From: Siderastrea siderea
Taxonomy: Eukaryota; Cnidaria; Anthozoa; Scleractinia; Rhizangiidae
Reading direction: 5' to 3'
DNA length: 64,000 nucleotides
Assembly: GCA_964030785.1 (NCBI GenBank)
Contig: OZ034975.1
Location: 14,952,142 to 15,016,141 of the forward strand
Numbering within the stretch: the first letter of the stretch is position 1; the number at the start of each line of letters is the position of its first letter. The notes under the pieces are model-generated. The model was not told the DNA's origin and made no database searches. It saw only the letters and a list, made by a program, of their open reading frames with translations. A program made the translations under genes and the position numbers. This document shows, piece after piece, positions 7,008 to 15,340 of the stretch.

Positions 7008-7682
7008 TTACTTGGTCGTGTCTTGTCTTTGTTTTTTTCGGTTCTTGGGTTTCAAGGGTTTGTCGGCCCATTGAAAGAAAGGACATCGATCCTCGGGTGT
7101 TTCTTTGCATGTGAAATAAGGGCGGTTGGGATTGGCTTGGGATCGGCTGATTCGTAGGAGCACGGGTTCTTCACAGTCACACACCAGGGTTCTTTTGAGA
7201 TAATCAGGATGGAGTTTTTCATTAATGATCTTGAGATAAGTGGCGATTTGATCTTGATGACAAAAGAGGCCACATTTCTTTTCTTGGCATTTCATGTAAG
7301 TGTCTCCTGTGGTTTGGGCTTGAAAGCAAATTAGGTCTGTTTCATGCATAGGACAGACAACGGATTGACAAGCTTGTTCCATAGGCGGTAGTTGTACTTC
7401 ATAACTAGCAGCAGGCGGATTTAACAAATTGAGAATATTGTCACCATTGAATAAGTCATCCATATTGATGAGTGGTGGTGGTGGCGGCGGCGGTACTGGT
7501 GGTGGTGGTGACAATGTGGTTGTTGTAGGTGTTGACGGTACTGGTGGTGGTGAAGAAGGATCCACTTGGGGTGGCTTTTTGATTTTGATTTTTTTGTCTT
7601 TTTTGGACTTTTTCTCCGTCGGTGCAGGGGGTAAAGCAGTGACCATCTCTTCGAGTTGTTGCAAAGGTCTCTTGGTGGCCAT
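7008..7682 (-). CDS. GRF zinc-finger protein with proline-rich region
   Basis: A 224-aa protein. The N-terminus is lysine-rich (KKSKKDKKIKIKKP), followed by a low-complexity Pro/Thr/Ser stretch with P8 runs (about 40-80), a middle Cys/His region (CPMHET...CQEKKCGLFCHQ), and a C-terminal GRF-type zinc finger at about 166-206 (CDCEEP...NPNRPYFTC...DRCPFFQW). GRF fingers bind single-stranded nucleic acid and occur in topoisomerases, APE2 and some mobile-element proteins; a replication or DNA-binding role is inferred. The ATG at 7682 is chosen over an upstream one because it has a good Kozak context (ACCATGG) and lies about 40 bases from a TATA box at 7722-7729. Confidence 0.75.
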   Translation of the reverse strand: MATKRPLQQLEEMVTALPPAPTEKKSKKDKKIKIKKPPQVDPSSPPPVPSTPTTTTLSPPPPVPPPPPPPLINMDDLFNGDNILNLLNPPAASYEVQLPPMEQACQSVVCPMHETDLICFQAQTTGDTYMKCQEKKCGLFCHQDQIATYLKIINEKLHPDYLKRTLVCDCEEPVLLRISRSQANPNRPYFTCKETPEDRCPFFQWADKPLKPKNRKKQRQDTTK

Positions 7683-7721
7683 GGTGAATTGAAGAGAGAA
7701 AGAATGAAAAAAGAACACGCT

Positions 7722-7729
7722 ATTTTATA
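7722..7729 (-). promoter_or_regulatory. TATA box for the GRF-finger gene
   Basis: The minus strand reads TATAAAAT. With a start site 25-30 bases downstream, an upstream in-frame ATG at 7718 would lie outside the mRNA, which supports translation from 7682. Confidence 0.55.
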
Positions 7730-7780
7730 GGCGATGATGACGTGATCTTAGCTAGGATTGGTGGAGACAAAAAATAGGGG

Positions 7781-8365
7781 TCAACGTTCAGGTCCATCGG
7801 GTATGTCGATGCCCGCCCATTCACGTTCTCGTAACGTGTCACGCGCCCAGCCAAAAATATGATCCACATCTTCATGAGTGAAACCCAAGAGTTCATAGGT
7901 GAAAGAACTAAATTGGCGTCGAAACGATACAATCTCCTCCAAAATTTGTTCTGTCACGAGATCGGGACTCGTCATCTGTACCACGAATTCAATGTCGTTG
8001 GGTTGCCAGCTCGGGATTTCCAAATGATAGTGTAATAGTAAACGCTGCCAGGATCGATGGATGGTCTCTAGCGAGAGTTGACGTATTCCTGTTTTGATCG
8101 AGTCATGGACACGTCGTCCATGAAGAAGCGCTTCTTCGCTGTACATGGGTTGCACGGGGGGTTCTAGATCCTGGACGTGTTGATGAATATATTGGAGAAT
8201 GGCTACGATCCAACATCGTTTCCATAGACATTCTATCACGTCTTGATAAAAACGGGAACAATAATCAATATTGCCACTGGCAGTAAAAGGAGATTCCATT
8301 TTAGGGACTTGTTTGTCTTTGCTTTTACCAAAAACACGAGTCGATGCACGCAATCGTCTCTCCAT
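7781..8365 (-). CDS. Unknown protein of the Maverick-like block
   Basis: A 194-aa protein starting MERRLRAST at 8365. The longer in-frame reading would begin inside the TA-rich promoter, so I reject it. The sequence is helical, with a tryptophan/cysteine-containing segment (CLWKRCWIVAILQYIHQHV) and an acidic C-terminus. I recognise no domain. Adintoviruses carry variable small genes in this area, some with host-interaction roles, but nothing here points to one. It is transcribed divergently from the polymerase fragment across a 135-base promoter region. Confidence 0.6.
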   Translation of the reverse strand: MERRLRASTRVFGKSKDKQVPKMESPFTASGNIDYCSRFYQDVIECLWKRCWIVAILQYIHQHVQDLEPPVQPMYSEEALLHGRRVHDSIKTGIRQLSLETIHRSWQRLLLHYHLEIPSWQPNDIEFVVQMTSPDLVTEQILEEIVSFRRQFSSFTYELLGFTHEDVDHIFGWARDTLREREWAGIDIPDGPER

Positions 8366-8410
8366 ACATTGAACAAATAAAAAGTGATGAAAAAGGATGA
8401 GTGGTGCCTG

Positions 8411-8427
8411 TATATATATATATATAA
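8411..8427. promoter_or_regulatory. Shared (TA)n TATA region of a divergent promoter
   Basis: A perfect TA dinucleotide run lies between the ATGs at 8365 (minus) and 8501 (plus). It can serve as a TATA box on both strands. The two genes are therefore likely co-regulated. Confidence 0.5.
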
Positions 8428-8500
8428 GAAAAAAGAAGCTGTCAATCAAACAGTCTATATATCACCTCTCTATCTTTTCAACGCATCATTTCTTGTTAGC

Positions 8501-9031
8501 ATGGCAAGTAACACCGAGTCAGACGATGATCTTAATGAGTATATGCAGCAATGGGAACAGCAAGGTGGTGCTGTACCGCAACGACGCGACCATTATCAAT
8601 TTCGACGTGTTAAATTCCGAGAACGTCAAGCCAAGAACTATGGAATCACACGTACAAGCTATCACTTACGCGTGGAAAACCCGCCAGAGAGTTTTCCAGA
8701 AGGACATGGCAATATTGTGCGCGCGTTTGAAGAAGGATTGGCTGACGTTATAGAAGATCTCACGCGTAATATGCCGGACCATGACAGAATTCAAATTTAT
8801 TTATCTTCCAACCGACTTCAATCGGCCCACACCTCAGCCAATGTAACTGTCGGCGATTGGCGCGATCCTTTGTCAGGTGCACGACGCATATTGGATCAGA
8901 TTAGTAAAATGTTGAACTCAAATGAGAACTTTGAAGTCGACGACAGTTTGCAGTTGGATGTGACGCACATCACCATGCCAGAACCGGATTCAACGCGTCG
9001 CCGAACCCAAACGAATCAAAACCATCGCTGA
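8501..9031 (+). pseudogene. N-terminal fragment of protein-primed DNA polymerase B (truncated)
   Basis: The 176-aa frame from ATG 8501 resembles the N-terminal segment that precedes the exonuclease/polymerase domains of Polinton and adintovirus polymerase B: a basic start, then FPEGHGNIVRAFEEGL, LSSNRLQSAH, a DW...PLSGARRILDQ block, KMLNSNENF and DDSLQL.VTHI. In those polymerases the chain continues for roughly 800 residues or more; here it stops at 9031 and no catalytic motif is seen downstream. The plus orientation, opposite to the virion genes and at the other end of the block, is where the polymerase is expected. I infer a 3' deletion. A stand-alone short gene is the alternative. Confidence 0.6.
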
Positions 9032-9345
9032 AAACCAAGAAATACAAGCTCGTCTTTAACAAGCGTGTGTATTCCCTATGTAATTGTACCTCTCTTGTCT
9101 GATCTGAGCCCGCGATCCTTTTTTCATCACTGGTCAGCGGCTTCCCACCCTAGCCAGATGGCTATTTACCTACGTCATGTAAGCGTCACGAAATGTCCTC
9201 TCTTTTCTGATCTGAGCCCGCGATCCCTTTTTCCTTATGTAGTCCCTATGTACTACCTATGTATTCCCTATGTATTCTCTATGTCATTGTACCTCTCTTT
9301 TTCCCTTGACATGAATAAAAAACCTATGTCATCCAAGTAAAACCA
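9032..9345. repeat. GAGCCCGCGATCC-type repeats and CTATGTA short repeats
   Basis: Two copies of a roughly 100-base unit containing TGAGCCCGCGATCC followed by a T run (at about 9104 and 9207) and a CTCTCTT-TCTGATC block, then irregular repeats of CCTATGTA (9236-9300). The same unit recurs up to 15.5 kb. No gene is seen. Confidence 0.6.
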
Positions 9346-9716
9346 ATCAACTCTCTTTTGTTTTGTTTTTTAAAAAAGGGATTTTTGTTTTCAAACCGAG
9401 CCGAACTCGATCGATCGCTTCTAACCCAAAAAAACCTCCCAGCCAAATCCCCAAGAAACACTCTTCATTCCATTGTCTCCTACTCGCTTCGACCCGAAAA
9501 AAAAAAATTTCCATGCTTTTTTCAAAAAAAAATTTTTTTCCACCCCGACCGGGATTCGAACTCACACTAAAAAAAATCTTGGTTTCCCCCACAGCGCGCG
9601 CCAAGCGCGCGCCGCCGATTCCCCGCGCGCGCCCGCCGCCGCCGCCCGCGCTCGCCGCCGCTGCCCGCCGCCGCTGCCCGCCCGCGTAGACATGCGCTCT
9701 GCTTCTGATTGGAATT
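9346..9716. repeat. Low-complexity stretch with a GC-rich core
   Basis: Homopolymeric A/T tracts up to about 9580 are followed by an extremely GC-rich block (about 9590-9690) made of GCGCGC and CCGCCG iterations. Open frames across it encode only Pro/Arg/Ala low complexity and are not credible genes. Confidence 0.6.
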
Positions 9717-10050
9717 TGACCATGGCCTTGGACCTTGACCATGGCCTTGGACCTTGACCATGGCCTGAATGGGACTGACCAATCACAACCAATCCTAACC
9801 AAATAAGGTCATACTGTTTGCTATATAAGCAGCAAACGTACGCCCAAATTCTTACTTTTTTCAAGATGGAGGAAGGTCAGGGAGATTTACGACAGTTTTT
9901 TCACAGATTTATTCATCGCTTTACCCCAGCAACCCTCGGCTTTACAAACAAAACGATGACAGCTAAGATGTCAGCGAAAAAAAGTGGGAGATTTTTATCT
10001 GTAAAAGCCGCCGAATGGATGTTTTGAAAACAGCGAAAGCTTAACACGAG
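9717..10050 (+). promoter_or_regulatory. Promoter plus first-exon module, copy 1
   Basis: A tandem GACCATGGCCTTGGACCTT repeat (9718-9765) is followed by two CCAAT-type boxes, a TATATAAG box (9822-9829), and an ATG in good context (AAGATGG, 9866-9868). A 53-aa frame (MEEGQGDLRQFFHRF...) ends at 10027. The transcribed segment then ends in a consensus splice donor, CACGAG|GTAAGT at 10050/10051. A second copy lies at 12944-13260. A one-base indel changes the peptide C-terminus between the copies, so coding status is uncertain; it could be a non-coding RNA promoter/exon. Confidence 0.55.
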
Positions 10051-11040
10051 GTAAGTGTTGTGTTTCGCTGCCGGCTAAAATCATTTTCTACCTGAAAGAC
10101 TATTTGATTTATTTTTACTCACTCTCTGTATTTCTTTTTTCCACAGTCCAACGATGTGCTGACTGTAACGCGGTGAGACAAACGAGAAGAAAAACTTTTC
10201 TCCGAGAAGAAAGCGAGCGGCTTTTTGAAAACAGCGAAAGCTTAACACGAGGTAAGTGTTGTTTTTTTTTGCTGCCGGCTAAAAATATTTTTTAAGCGAA
10301 CCATCGCGGTTCTGTTTAGCTCGCAATGTTTTTCCATTCCCCGCGTTGTTGTGAAAAAATCCTTTTCTACCCGAAAGACTATTTGATTTATTTTTACTCA
10401 CTTTCTGTATTTCTTTTTTCTACAGTCCAACGATGTGCTGCCTGTAAAGCGGTGAGACAAACGAGATGACAACTCGCATTTTCTCCGAGAAGAAAGCGAG
10501 CGGCTTTTTGAAAACAGCGAAAGCTTAACACGAGGTAAGTGTTGTTTTTTTTTTTGCTGCCGGCTAAAAATATTTTTTAAGCGAACCATCGCGGTTCTGT
10601 TTAGCTCGCAATGTTTTTCCATTCCCCGCGTTGTTGTGAAAAAAAATCCTTTTCTACCCGAAAGAATATTTTATTCCTTTATTTTTTACTCTCTCTGTAT
10701 TTCTTGTTCCACAATCCAAGGATGTGCTGACTGTAACGCGGTGAGACAAGCGAGATCACAACTCGCATTTTCTCCGGGAAGAAAGCGAACGGCTTTTTTT
10801 TTGAAAACAGCGAAAGCTTAACGCGCCGGTTGCATCCTCAAACGCTTAACCCTAACCCAACTTGACCTTTGACCTCTACCATGGTGTCTTCGCTCTGGCC
10901 GCCAATGTTTTCCCATTCCCCGCGCTGTTGTGAAAAAATCATTTTCTACCCGAAAGACTATTTGATTTATTTTTACTCACTCTCTGTATTTCTTTTTTCC
11001 ACAGTCCAACGATGTGCTGACTGTAACGGCTCGTTGACAT
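10051..11040 (+). repeat. Tandem array of splice-site-bounded exon modules
   Basis: About 280-290-base modules repeat head to tail. Each has a pyrimidine-rich tract ending CCACAG (acceptors after 10146, 10425, 11004), an exon starting TCCAACGATGTGCTG, and an end CTTAACACGAG|GTAAGT (donors at 10252 and 10535). Predicted exons are 10147-10251 and 10426-10534. The third repeat has lost both sites (acceptor AA at 10712-10713, donor replaced). The last (from 11005) diverges soon after its start. One frame of the first exon is open (QRCADCNAVRQTRRK...), but it does not continue from the exon-1 frame. Confidence 0.55.
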
Positions 11041-11507
11041 CGAGGTAGTCCATCTGATGGACAAGGGCATAGTCATTCATGGTCTAGGGGCCGACTATGT
11101 TCCTCCCTCACTGCCTATCGATGTCTGAGTAGTCAGTCCGGAATTACATAAGGCAATCCCTCATTTTACCCCATGTCATTGTCCTCTCTTTTCTGATCGG
11201 AGCCCACGATCCTCCTGGTCTGCTGGTAGGTGAAATAACCGTGCGCATGCGTCTTTTATAGTATAGGGGCCAAATTATCCCCAAATCCGGAGTAGTTTTG
11301 GCTCCAAGATGGCGTCCAAGATGGCGTCGAATTCAAGATGGTGTTCGAGAGGGCCCTGGGGTCTAAGGACCGGAAGTGACGTCATCAACAACCGGAAGTG
11401 AATGGAAATGCGAAGGTCACGTGATTTGAGGTGGGAAACCGCTGACCGGTACGGAAAAAGGAGATCGCGGGCTCAACATGAGAGGTCAAAATGGACTTGA
11501 GGTGTAG
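11041..11507 (+). repeat. Repeat-rich spacer
   Basis: It contains tandem CAAGATGGCGTC-like units (about 11308-11345), CCGGAAGTGACGTCA/CGGAAGTGAA elements (11370-11400) and one copy, in opposite orientation, of the GAGCCCGCGATCC unit (about 11400-11480, reading GATCGCGGGCTCA). No gene is seen. Confidence 0.5.
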
Positions 11508-11592
11508 TATTTGAAATTTGGTAGGGAAAAAAGACCCACCCTTCCAGTTTGATCTAGGCATTTGGTAGGGAAAAAAAGTGGCACCCTTCCAG
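11508..11592 (+). repeat. Tandem duplication, unit about 50 bases
   Basis: The block TTTGGTAGGGAAAAAA...CACCCTTCCAGTTT occurs twice in succession with small differences. Confidence 0.6.
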
Positions 11593-11600
11593 TTTTTTAA

Positions 11601-11900
11601 ACCAGCTCATCAGAAACGCGCGGGCGGGGAATAGGCGGCGACACGCGGGGGGATGGGGCGCGGCAAGGCTGCTACTATCCAGGTGATTACCAAGAAAAAA
11701 ATCAAGACCTTCAAGTCAAACAAAGAGCCATCGATCGTTGGTTCCAACATCTCGATGACAATCTACCCAAAACCTCCTCCTCCTCACAAGATCTACCTGG
11801 CATTGATTTTCCTTCACTTCATTGGTGCAAACGAGACGATATCCGAGATCCCTGCCAGATTTGCGGACAAGTCTTACCCACCGATACCACCTGGAAATAG
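11601..11900 (+). pseudogene. Orphan coding-like frame, C-terminal gene remnant
   Basis: The frame opens after TAA at 11598-11600 and ends at TAG 11898-11900, with no ATG. From about 11667 its product looks like real protein: CYYPGDYQEKNQDLQ, RAIDRWFQHLDDNL, then DDIRDPCQICGQVLP and a terminal TTWK. It contains a CxxC pair. Another frame in the same place has an ATG (11653) but a less protein-like sequence. It may be the 3' end of a lost plus-strand gene, possibly the truncated polymerase or a neighbour; I cannot assign it. Confidence 0.4.
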
Positions 11901-11949
11901 TTGCCGCGCCGCTCACCACTTAACACTTGTTGTTGTTATTGATCATTAA

Positions 11950-12240
11950 ACTTGTTGAAAAAAGTGGAACTCTGTGTGTGCCTTGTTATTGAACTCATCT
12001 GAGCCCGCCATCCTTTTTTCGCTTTGACCACTGGACAGCGGTTTCCCAAAACAAATCACATGACCTCCACGTCACTTCCGCTTTGACCCCCACTTCCGGA
12101 CTGACCTTTGAATCGGAAATGACCTTTGACCCCCCACTTCCGGACTGACCTTTGACCTCTTCTCTCATTGGTCCATTCTCATGACCGTGATCACATGATA
12201 AAAAGGACTGGCACTAGTCTCTGATTGGTTTAAAAAGTTA
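11950..12240. repeat. Repeats: GAGCCCGCCATCC and CACTTCCGGACTGACCTTTG units
   Basis: One GAGCCCGC unit (about 12000) is followed by tandem copies of CACTTCCGGACTGACCTTTGA (12088-12160). No gene is seen. Confidence 0.5.
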
Positions 12241-12264
12241 GGGGGGTGGGTCTTTTTGATTCAT

Positions 12265-12615
12265 TTACCCAGATCGACGCCCCATACTACTGATGCCAAT
12301 CCATGCCTCTTTCAAATTGTGGTAATACCCTGGCGGTAAATGGATTTGTTTGGTCACTTGAATGGGAGCCGTTCCATCAGCACGTTTTGGTATGTATCTG
12401 ATATCTGTTTTCATCCAATGTTTTTGACTATCTTCTTGCGTCCAATTCTGCTTGGTTTGATCTCCCAATTGTTGATAAAAAGCCGGGTGTGAGATATGAA
12501 CCAAGGCCGCTTCCCAATCATCTTCCACCAAATAATGTGAATGAGGAAGTCTGACAGTAAATTTTTGATTCGTGCCTTGTGCTTGATCACTGATAAGGGT
12601 GATGTAAAAACTCAT
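12265..12615 (-). CDS. Short member of the FYVTL virion-associated family
   Basis: A 116-aa product starting MSFYITLISDQAQ at the ATG 12615 (context ACCATGA; the longer reading starts at GTG). Its N-terminus aligns with the two 344-347-aa proteins at 3258-5350 (SFY.TL.S.A....F.VRLP......W.A.L..IS.P). It also has an LPPGYYHNLKEAW motif common in Maverick proteins of this type. It is about a third of the paralogs' length and ends at a stop without the C-terminal blocks. It has its own TATA box 32-41 bases upstream. It could be a truncated copy or a genuine single-domain protein. Confidence 0.6.
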   Translation of the reverse strand: MSFYITLISDQAQGTNQKFTVRLPHSHYLVEDDWEAALVHISHPAFYQQLGDQTKQNWTQEDSQKHWMKTDIRYIPKRADGTAPIQVTKQIHLPPGYYHNLKEAWIGISSMGRRSG

Positions 12616-12646
12616 GGTCACAATCACCACCTAACCCCTCTGGTTA

Positions 12647-12656
12647 CCTTTTTATA
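12647..12656 (-). promoter_or_regulatory. TATA box TATAAAAAGG
   Basis: The minus strand reads TATAAAAAGGTAACC, 32 bases upstream of the ATG at 12615. It has the same core as the promoters in the left block. Confidence 0.6.
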
Positions 12657-12659
12657 CCT

Positions 12660-12830
12660 GCCCCCGATGCTCAAATTGCACTGTGGACTTTGAGCCCGCG
12701 TTCCTCAGCAGTTTTGCTCCCACCTTAGCCAGAGGCCTATTCTGATACGTCATGTAAGCGTCACGAAATGTCCTCTCTTTTCTTTCCTCTGAGCCCACGT
12801 GCTCCAGGATTTAATTAATGATTCGCTTTC
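12660..12830 (+). repeat. GAGCCCGCG repeat unit
   Basis: The segment from TGAGCCCGCGTTCCTC through TACGTCATGTAAGCGTCACGAAATGTCCTCTC repeats the unit at 9100-9235, including the TACGTCATGTAAGCG block, and ends with a variant GAGCCCACGTGCTCC. Confidence 0.6.
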
Positions 12831-12864
12831 TCTATAAAAAAAAAAAAAAAAATTTGAAAACCGA

Positions 12865-13650
12865 AGCGGTTCTGTTTAGCTCGCAATGTTTTCCCATTCC
12901 CGCGTTGTTGTGAAACTCTGCTTCTGATCGACTGATACTTTGACCATGGCCTTGGACCTTGACCATGGCCTGACTGGGACTGACCAATCACAACCAATCC
13001 TAACCAAATAAGGTCATACTGTTTAGCTATATAAGCAGCAAAATTACCCCCGAACTTTCTTTTTTTCAAGATGGAGGAAGGTCAGGGAGACTTACGACAG
13101 TTTTTTCACAGATTTATTCATCGCTTTACCCCAGCAACCCTCGGCTTTACAAACAAAACGATGACAGCTAAGATTTCAGCGAAAAATGTGGGAGATTTTT
13201 ATCTGTAGAAGCCGCCGAATGGATGTTTTGAAAACAGCGAAAGCTTAACACGAGGTAAGTGTTGTGTTTTGCTGCCGGCTAAAAATATTGAAGTGTTTAG
13301 CCTGTTTTTCCCACAACGACGAACTTTTCGATTAAAAAACACTGTGTCTTATAATACTCGTTGTTTTTCCAATGGCTCTATTTTTTTTTTTTTTTTGAAA
13401 ACCGAGGCGGTTCTGTTTAGCTCGCAATGTTTTCCCATTCCCCGCGTTGTTGTGAAAAAATCATTTTCTACCCGAAAGACTATTTAATTTATTTTTACTC
13501 ACTCTCTGTATTTCTTTTTTCCACAGTCCAACGATGTGCTGACTGTAACGCGGTGAGACAAACGAGATGACAACTCGCATTTTCGCCGAGAAAAAAACGA
13601 GCGGCTTTTTGAAAACAACAAGCAAACCTCCACGCAAAGTAAGCATCATT
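12865..13650 (+). repeat. Promoter, first exon and exon module, copy 2
   Basis: A second copy of the 9717-10250 architecture: GACCATGGCCTTGGACCTT repeat (about 12944), CCAAT boxes, TATATAAG (13028-13035), ATG at about 13071 with the same first 36 residues, donor CACGAG|GTAAGT (about 13254), a longer intron, acceptor CCACAG (about 13527) and exon TCCAACGATGTGCTG. The exon ends with a different donor, CGCAAA|GTAAGC (about 13640). Relative to copy 1, a one-base difference in an A-run makes the peptide end ...VGDFYL. Confidence 0.55.
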
Positions 13651-13844
13651 TTTTTCTTACTGTCAGCTAAAAAAATATATAGATTTAGCCAAGCCTAAAA
13701 GCGGAACTCCATATCTACCGGTTACCATCGGCCGCCTATAAATTCTTCAGAATTAATCTTGTTTACTGTTATTAACTTAGGTACTTGACCTCGTTAATTA
13801 CTGTATAGTTTTATTAAGCGTATCATTTTAGTATAAACTTAGTA

Positions 13845-13883
13845 TATGTAATCGCATGAGGCCGAGTAGAATTAAGGATAAAT

Positions 13884-13926
<43 letters not shown>

Positions 13927-14012
13927 CGTAGCGACGAGGGCAATTTGTGAAAACTTTGAAAATACAAGTGAAAATTTATCCTTAATTCTACGAGGGCTCA
14001 ATGCGATTACTT
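13845..14012. mobile_element. Palindromic MITE-like element
   Basis: Arms of about 75 bases form a near-perfect inverted repeat: GTAATCGCATGAG...GAATTAAGGATAAATTTTCAC on the left and its complement on the right, around a CGAGTCGCGTAGCGACGAGG centre. Confidence 0.65.
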
Positions 14013-14013
14013 G

Positions 14014-14672
14014 TTTATAACATAGAGGGCAAAATTTTCTGAAAACTTTTCATTGCACGTCGAAACACAATCCGCCGCCGGCACTCAGAATAAACAATTC
14101 TCCACACAAGCAGTTTATTAAACTGCTACTCAGCGTCCAAAACAAAAAAAGAAACTGTATTTTATGCATATGTTCATCTTTTGAGATAATTACAATTCTA
14201 GTTCATTGACAAACTCACACTCAAAACTCAAACTAAGTAAATTTATTTAAGCTTACCTGAGTTGCGAAGCGACCTCTCGCTCGCTGAATTAACCAAGGCT
14301 TTCGGTAGTTTTAGAACAAATAACCATTTGCTGTTTCCCGTAAAACGTTCAGGTTCACCTTCTGGAATTTCTCTTCGAACTATCAGCCGATTACCATACC
14401 ATTTTTGCCAACCAACTCGGCTAAATTTAAACTCTGAAACTATATTCTTGTGTTGAACAACTCAAATCCAATTCAAAATCTGCTTTTCGTTCAAGACGCT
14501 TACAAAATGCAAATGGCGCGCTCTCGCGCTTAGCCAATCAAATGCGAGTATTTTCGGCGCTTGCCCAATCAGGAGTCAGTAATTTTGCCCTCGTTGGAAA
14601 GAAAATTAAGAAAAAATGCCCCCTGTCTCAACCAATCAGCAATCAGTAATTTTGCCCTCTATGTTATAAGAG
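14014..14672. mobile_element. TIR element (TATAACATAGAGGGCAAAAT ends)
   Basis: The left end reads TATAACATAGAGGGCAAAAT (from about 14015) and the right end carries its complement (ATTTTGCCCTCTATGTTATA, about 14649-14668). Internal copies of the CAGTAATTTTGCCCTC motif occur. There is no credible coding frame; non-autonomous by inference. Confidence 0.5.
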
Positions 14673-15340
14673 TTATAATTCTGTTTCGTGATTCAAGCAA
14701 ATCTAGTTTATCTATTTGTGCTTTCACTTTAAGTTCGCTAGGCAAATTCATTTAATCGTTTATCGGCATTTTTCGTTTGTTTTGATTGCTGTTATTTTAT
14801 TTGTCGCTTTGTATTTTGTAATTGGAGACGCGTGTTCGCTTCGAAACTACTAGAAATTCTGTTTTGGTTTTGTTTACAGATTATTGCACAGTGTTGCACA
14901 CATTTGACACATTTTGTCGTAAATTCAATCTGTTTACTGTGAATAAATTTGATTCTGTTTTACAACTGTCAATTGGAAAGCTATGTTCTTCTAATTCTGT
15001 TTTGGCGACCGGATACGCTTCATTCGTTTTAAAATACAAAGGTCATGCTTTAGGTGAGAATTATTTGTTTGCAAATTAGTACTTTTCTGATCGACTTATA
15101 CTCTTTCTCAGGGCGCGTGTTCCTTCCCATGCCATTGAACTTTGGACTCCGTGCCGCTGCCTGGCTTGCATCCATCAGTTTGTTGGACAAAGAGCGGAAC
15201 TCTCATCATCTGCATGCCATGGATTATATGATTTACATTAAAATATTTTCTTTCCAACTTATAAATGCCTTTTGCTTGATGTGCCATATCAAACCCATAT
15301 CAAATCCATATCTGGGCCATATATGGGTCACCCCCGTTCC
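14673..15340. other. Unassigned AT-rich sequence
   Basis: Short open frames only (for example 14822-15079), with no recognisable protein. A possible donor/acceptor pair flanks 15053-15110 but no gene can be built from it. Confidence 0.4.

Noticed and set aside
1..9031. True adenovirus genome fragment
   Set aside because: The retroviral-type integrase with chromodomain and the Maverick-type capsid point to a Maverick/adintovirus-like element; only the protease and small basic proteins recall adenoviruses.
9541..9580. GGGATTCGAACTC looks like a tRNA T arm on the minus strand
   Set aside because: The T stem does not pair (GTGAG against CCCGG) and no acceptor or D arm is found.
9347..9864. Several overlapping frames through the GC-rich block
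   Set aside because: They consist of Ala/Arg/Pro low complexity caused by GCG and CCG iterations and exist on both strands at once.
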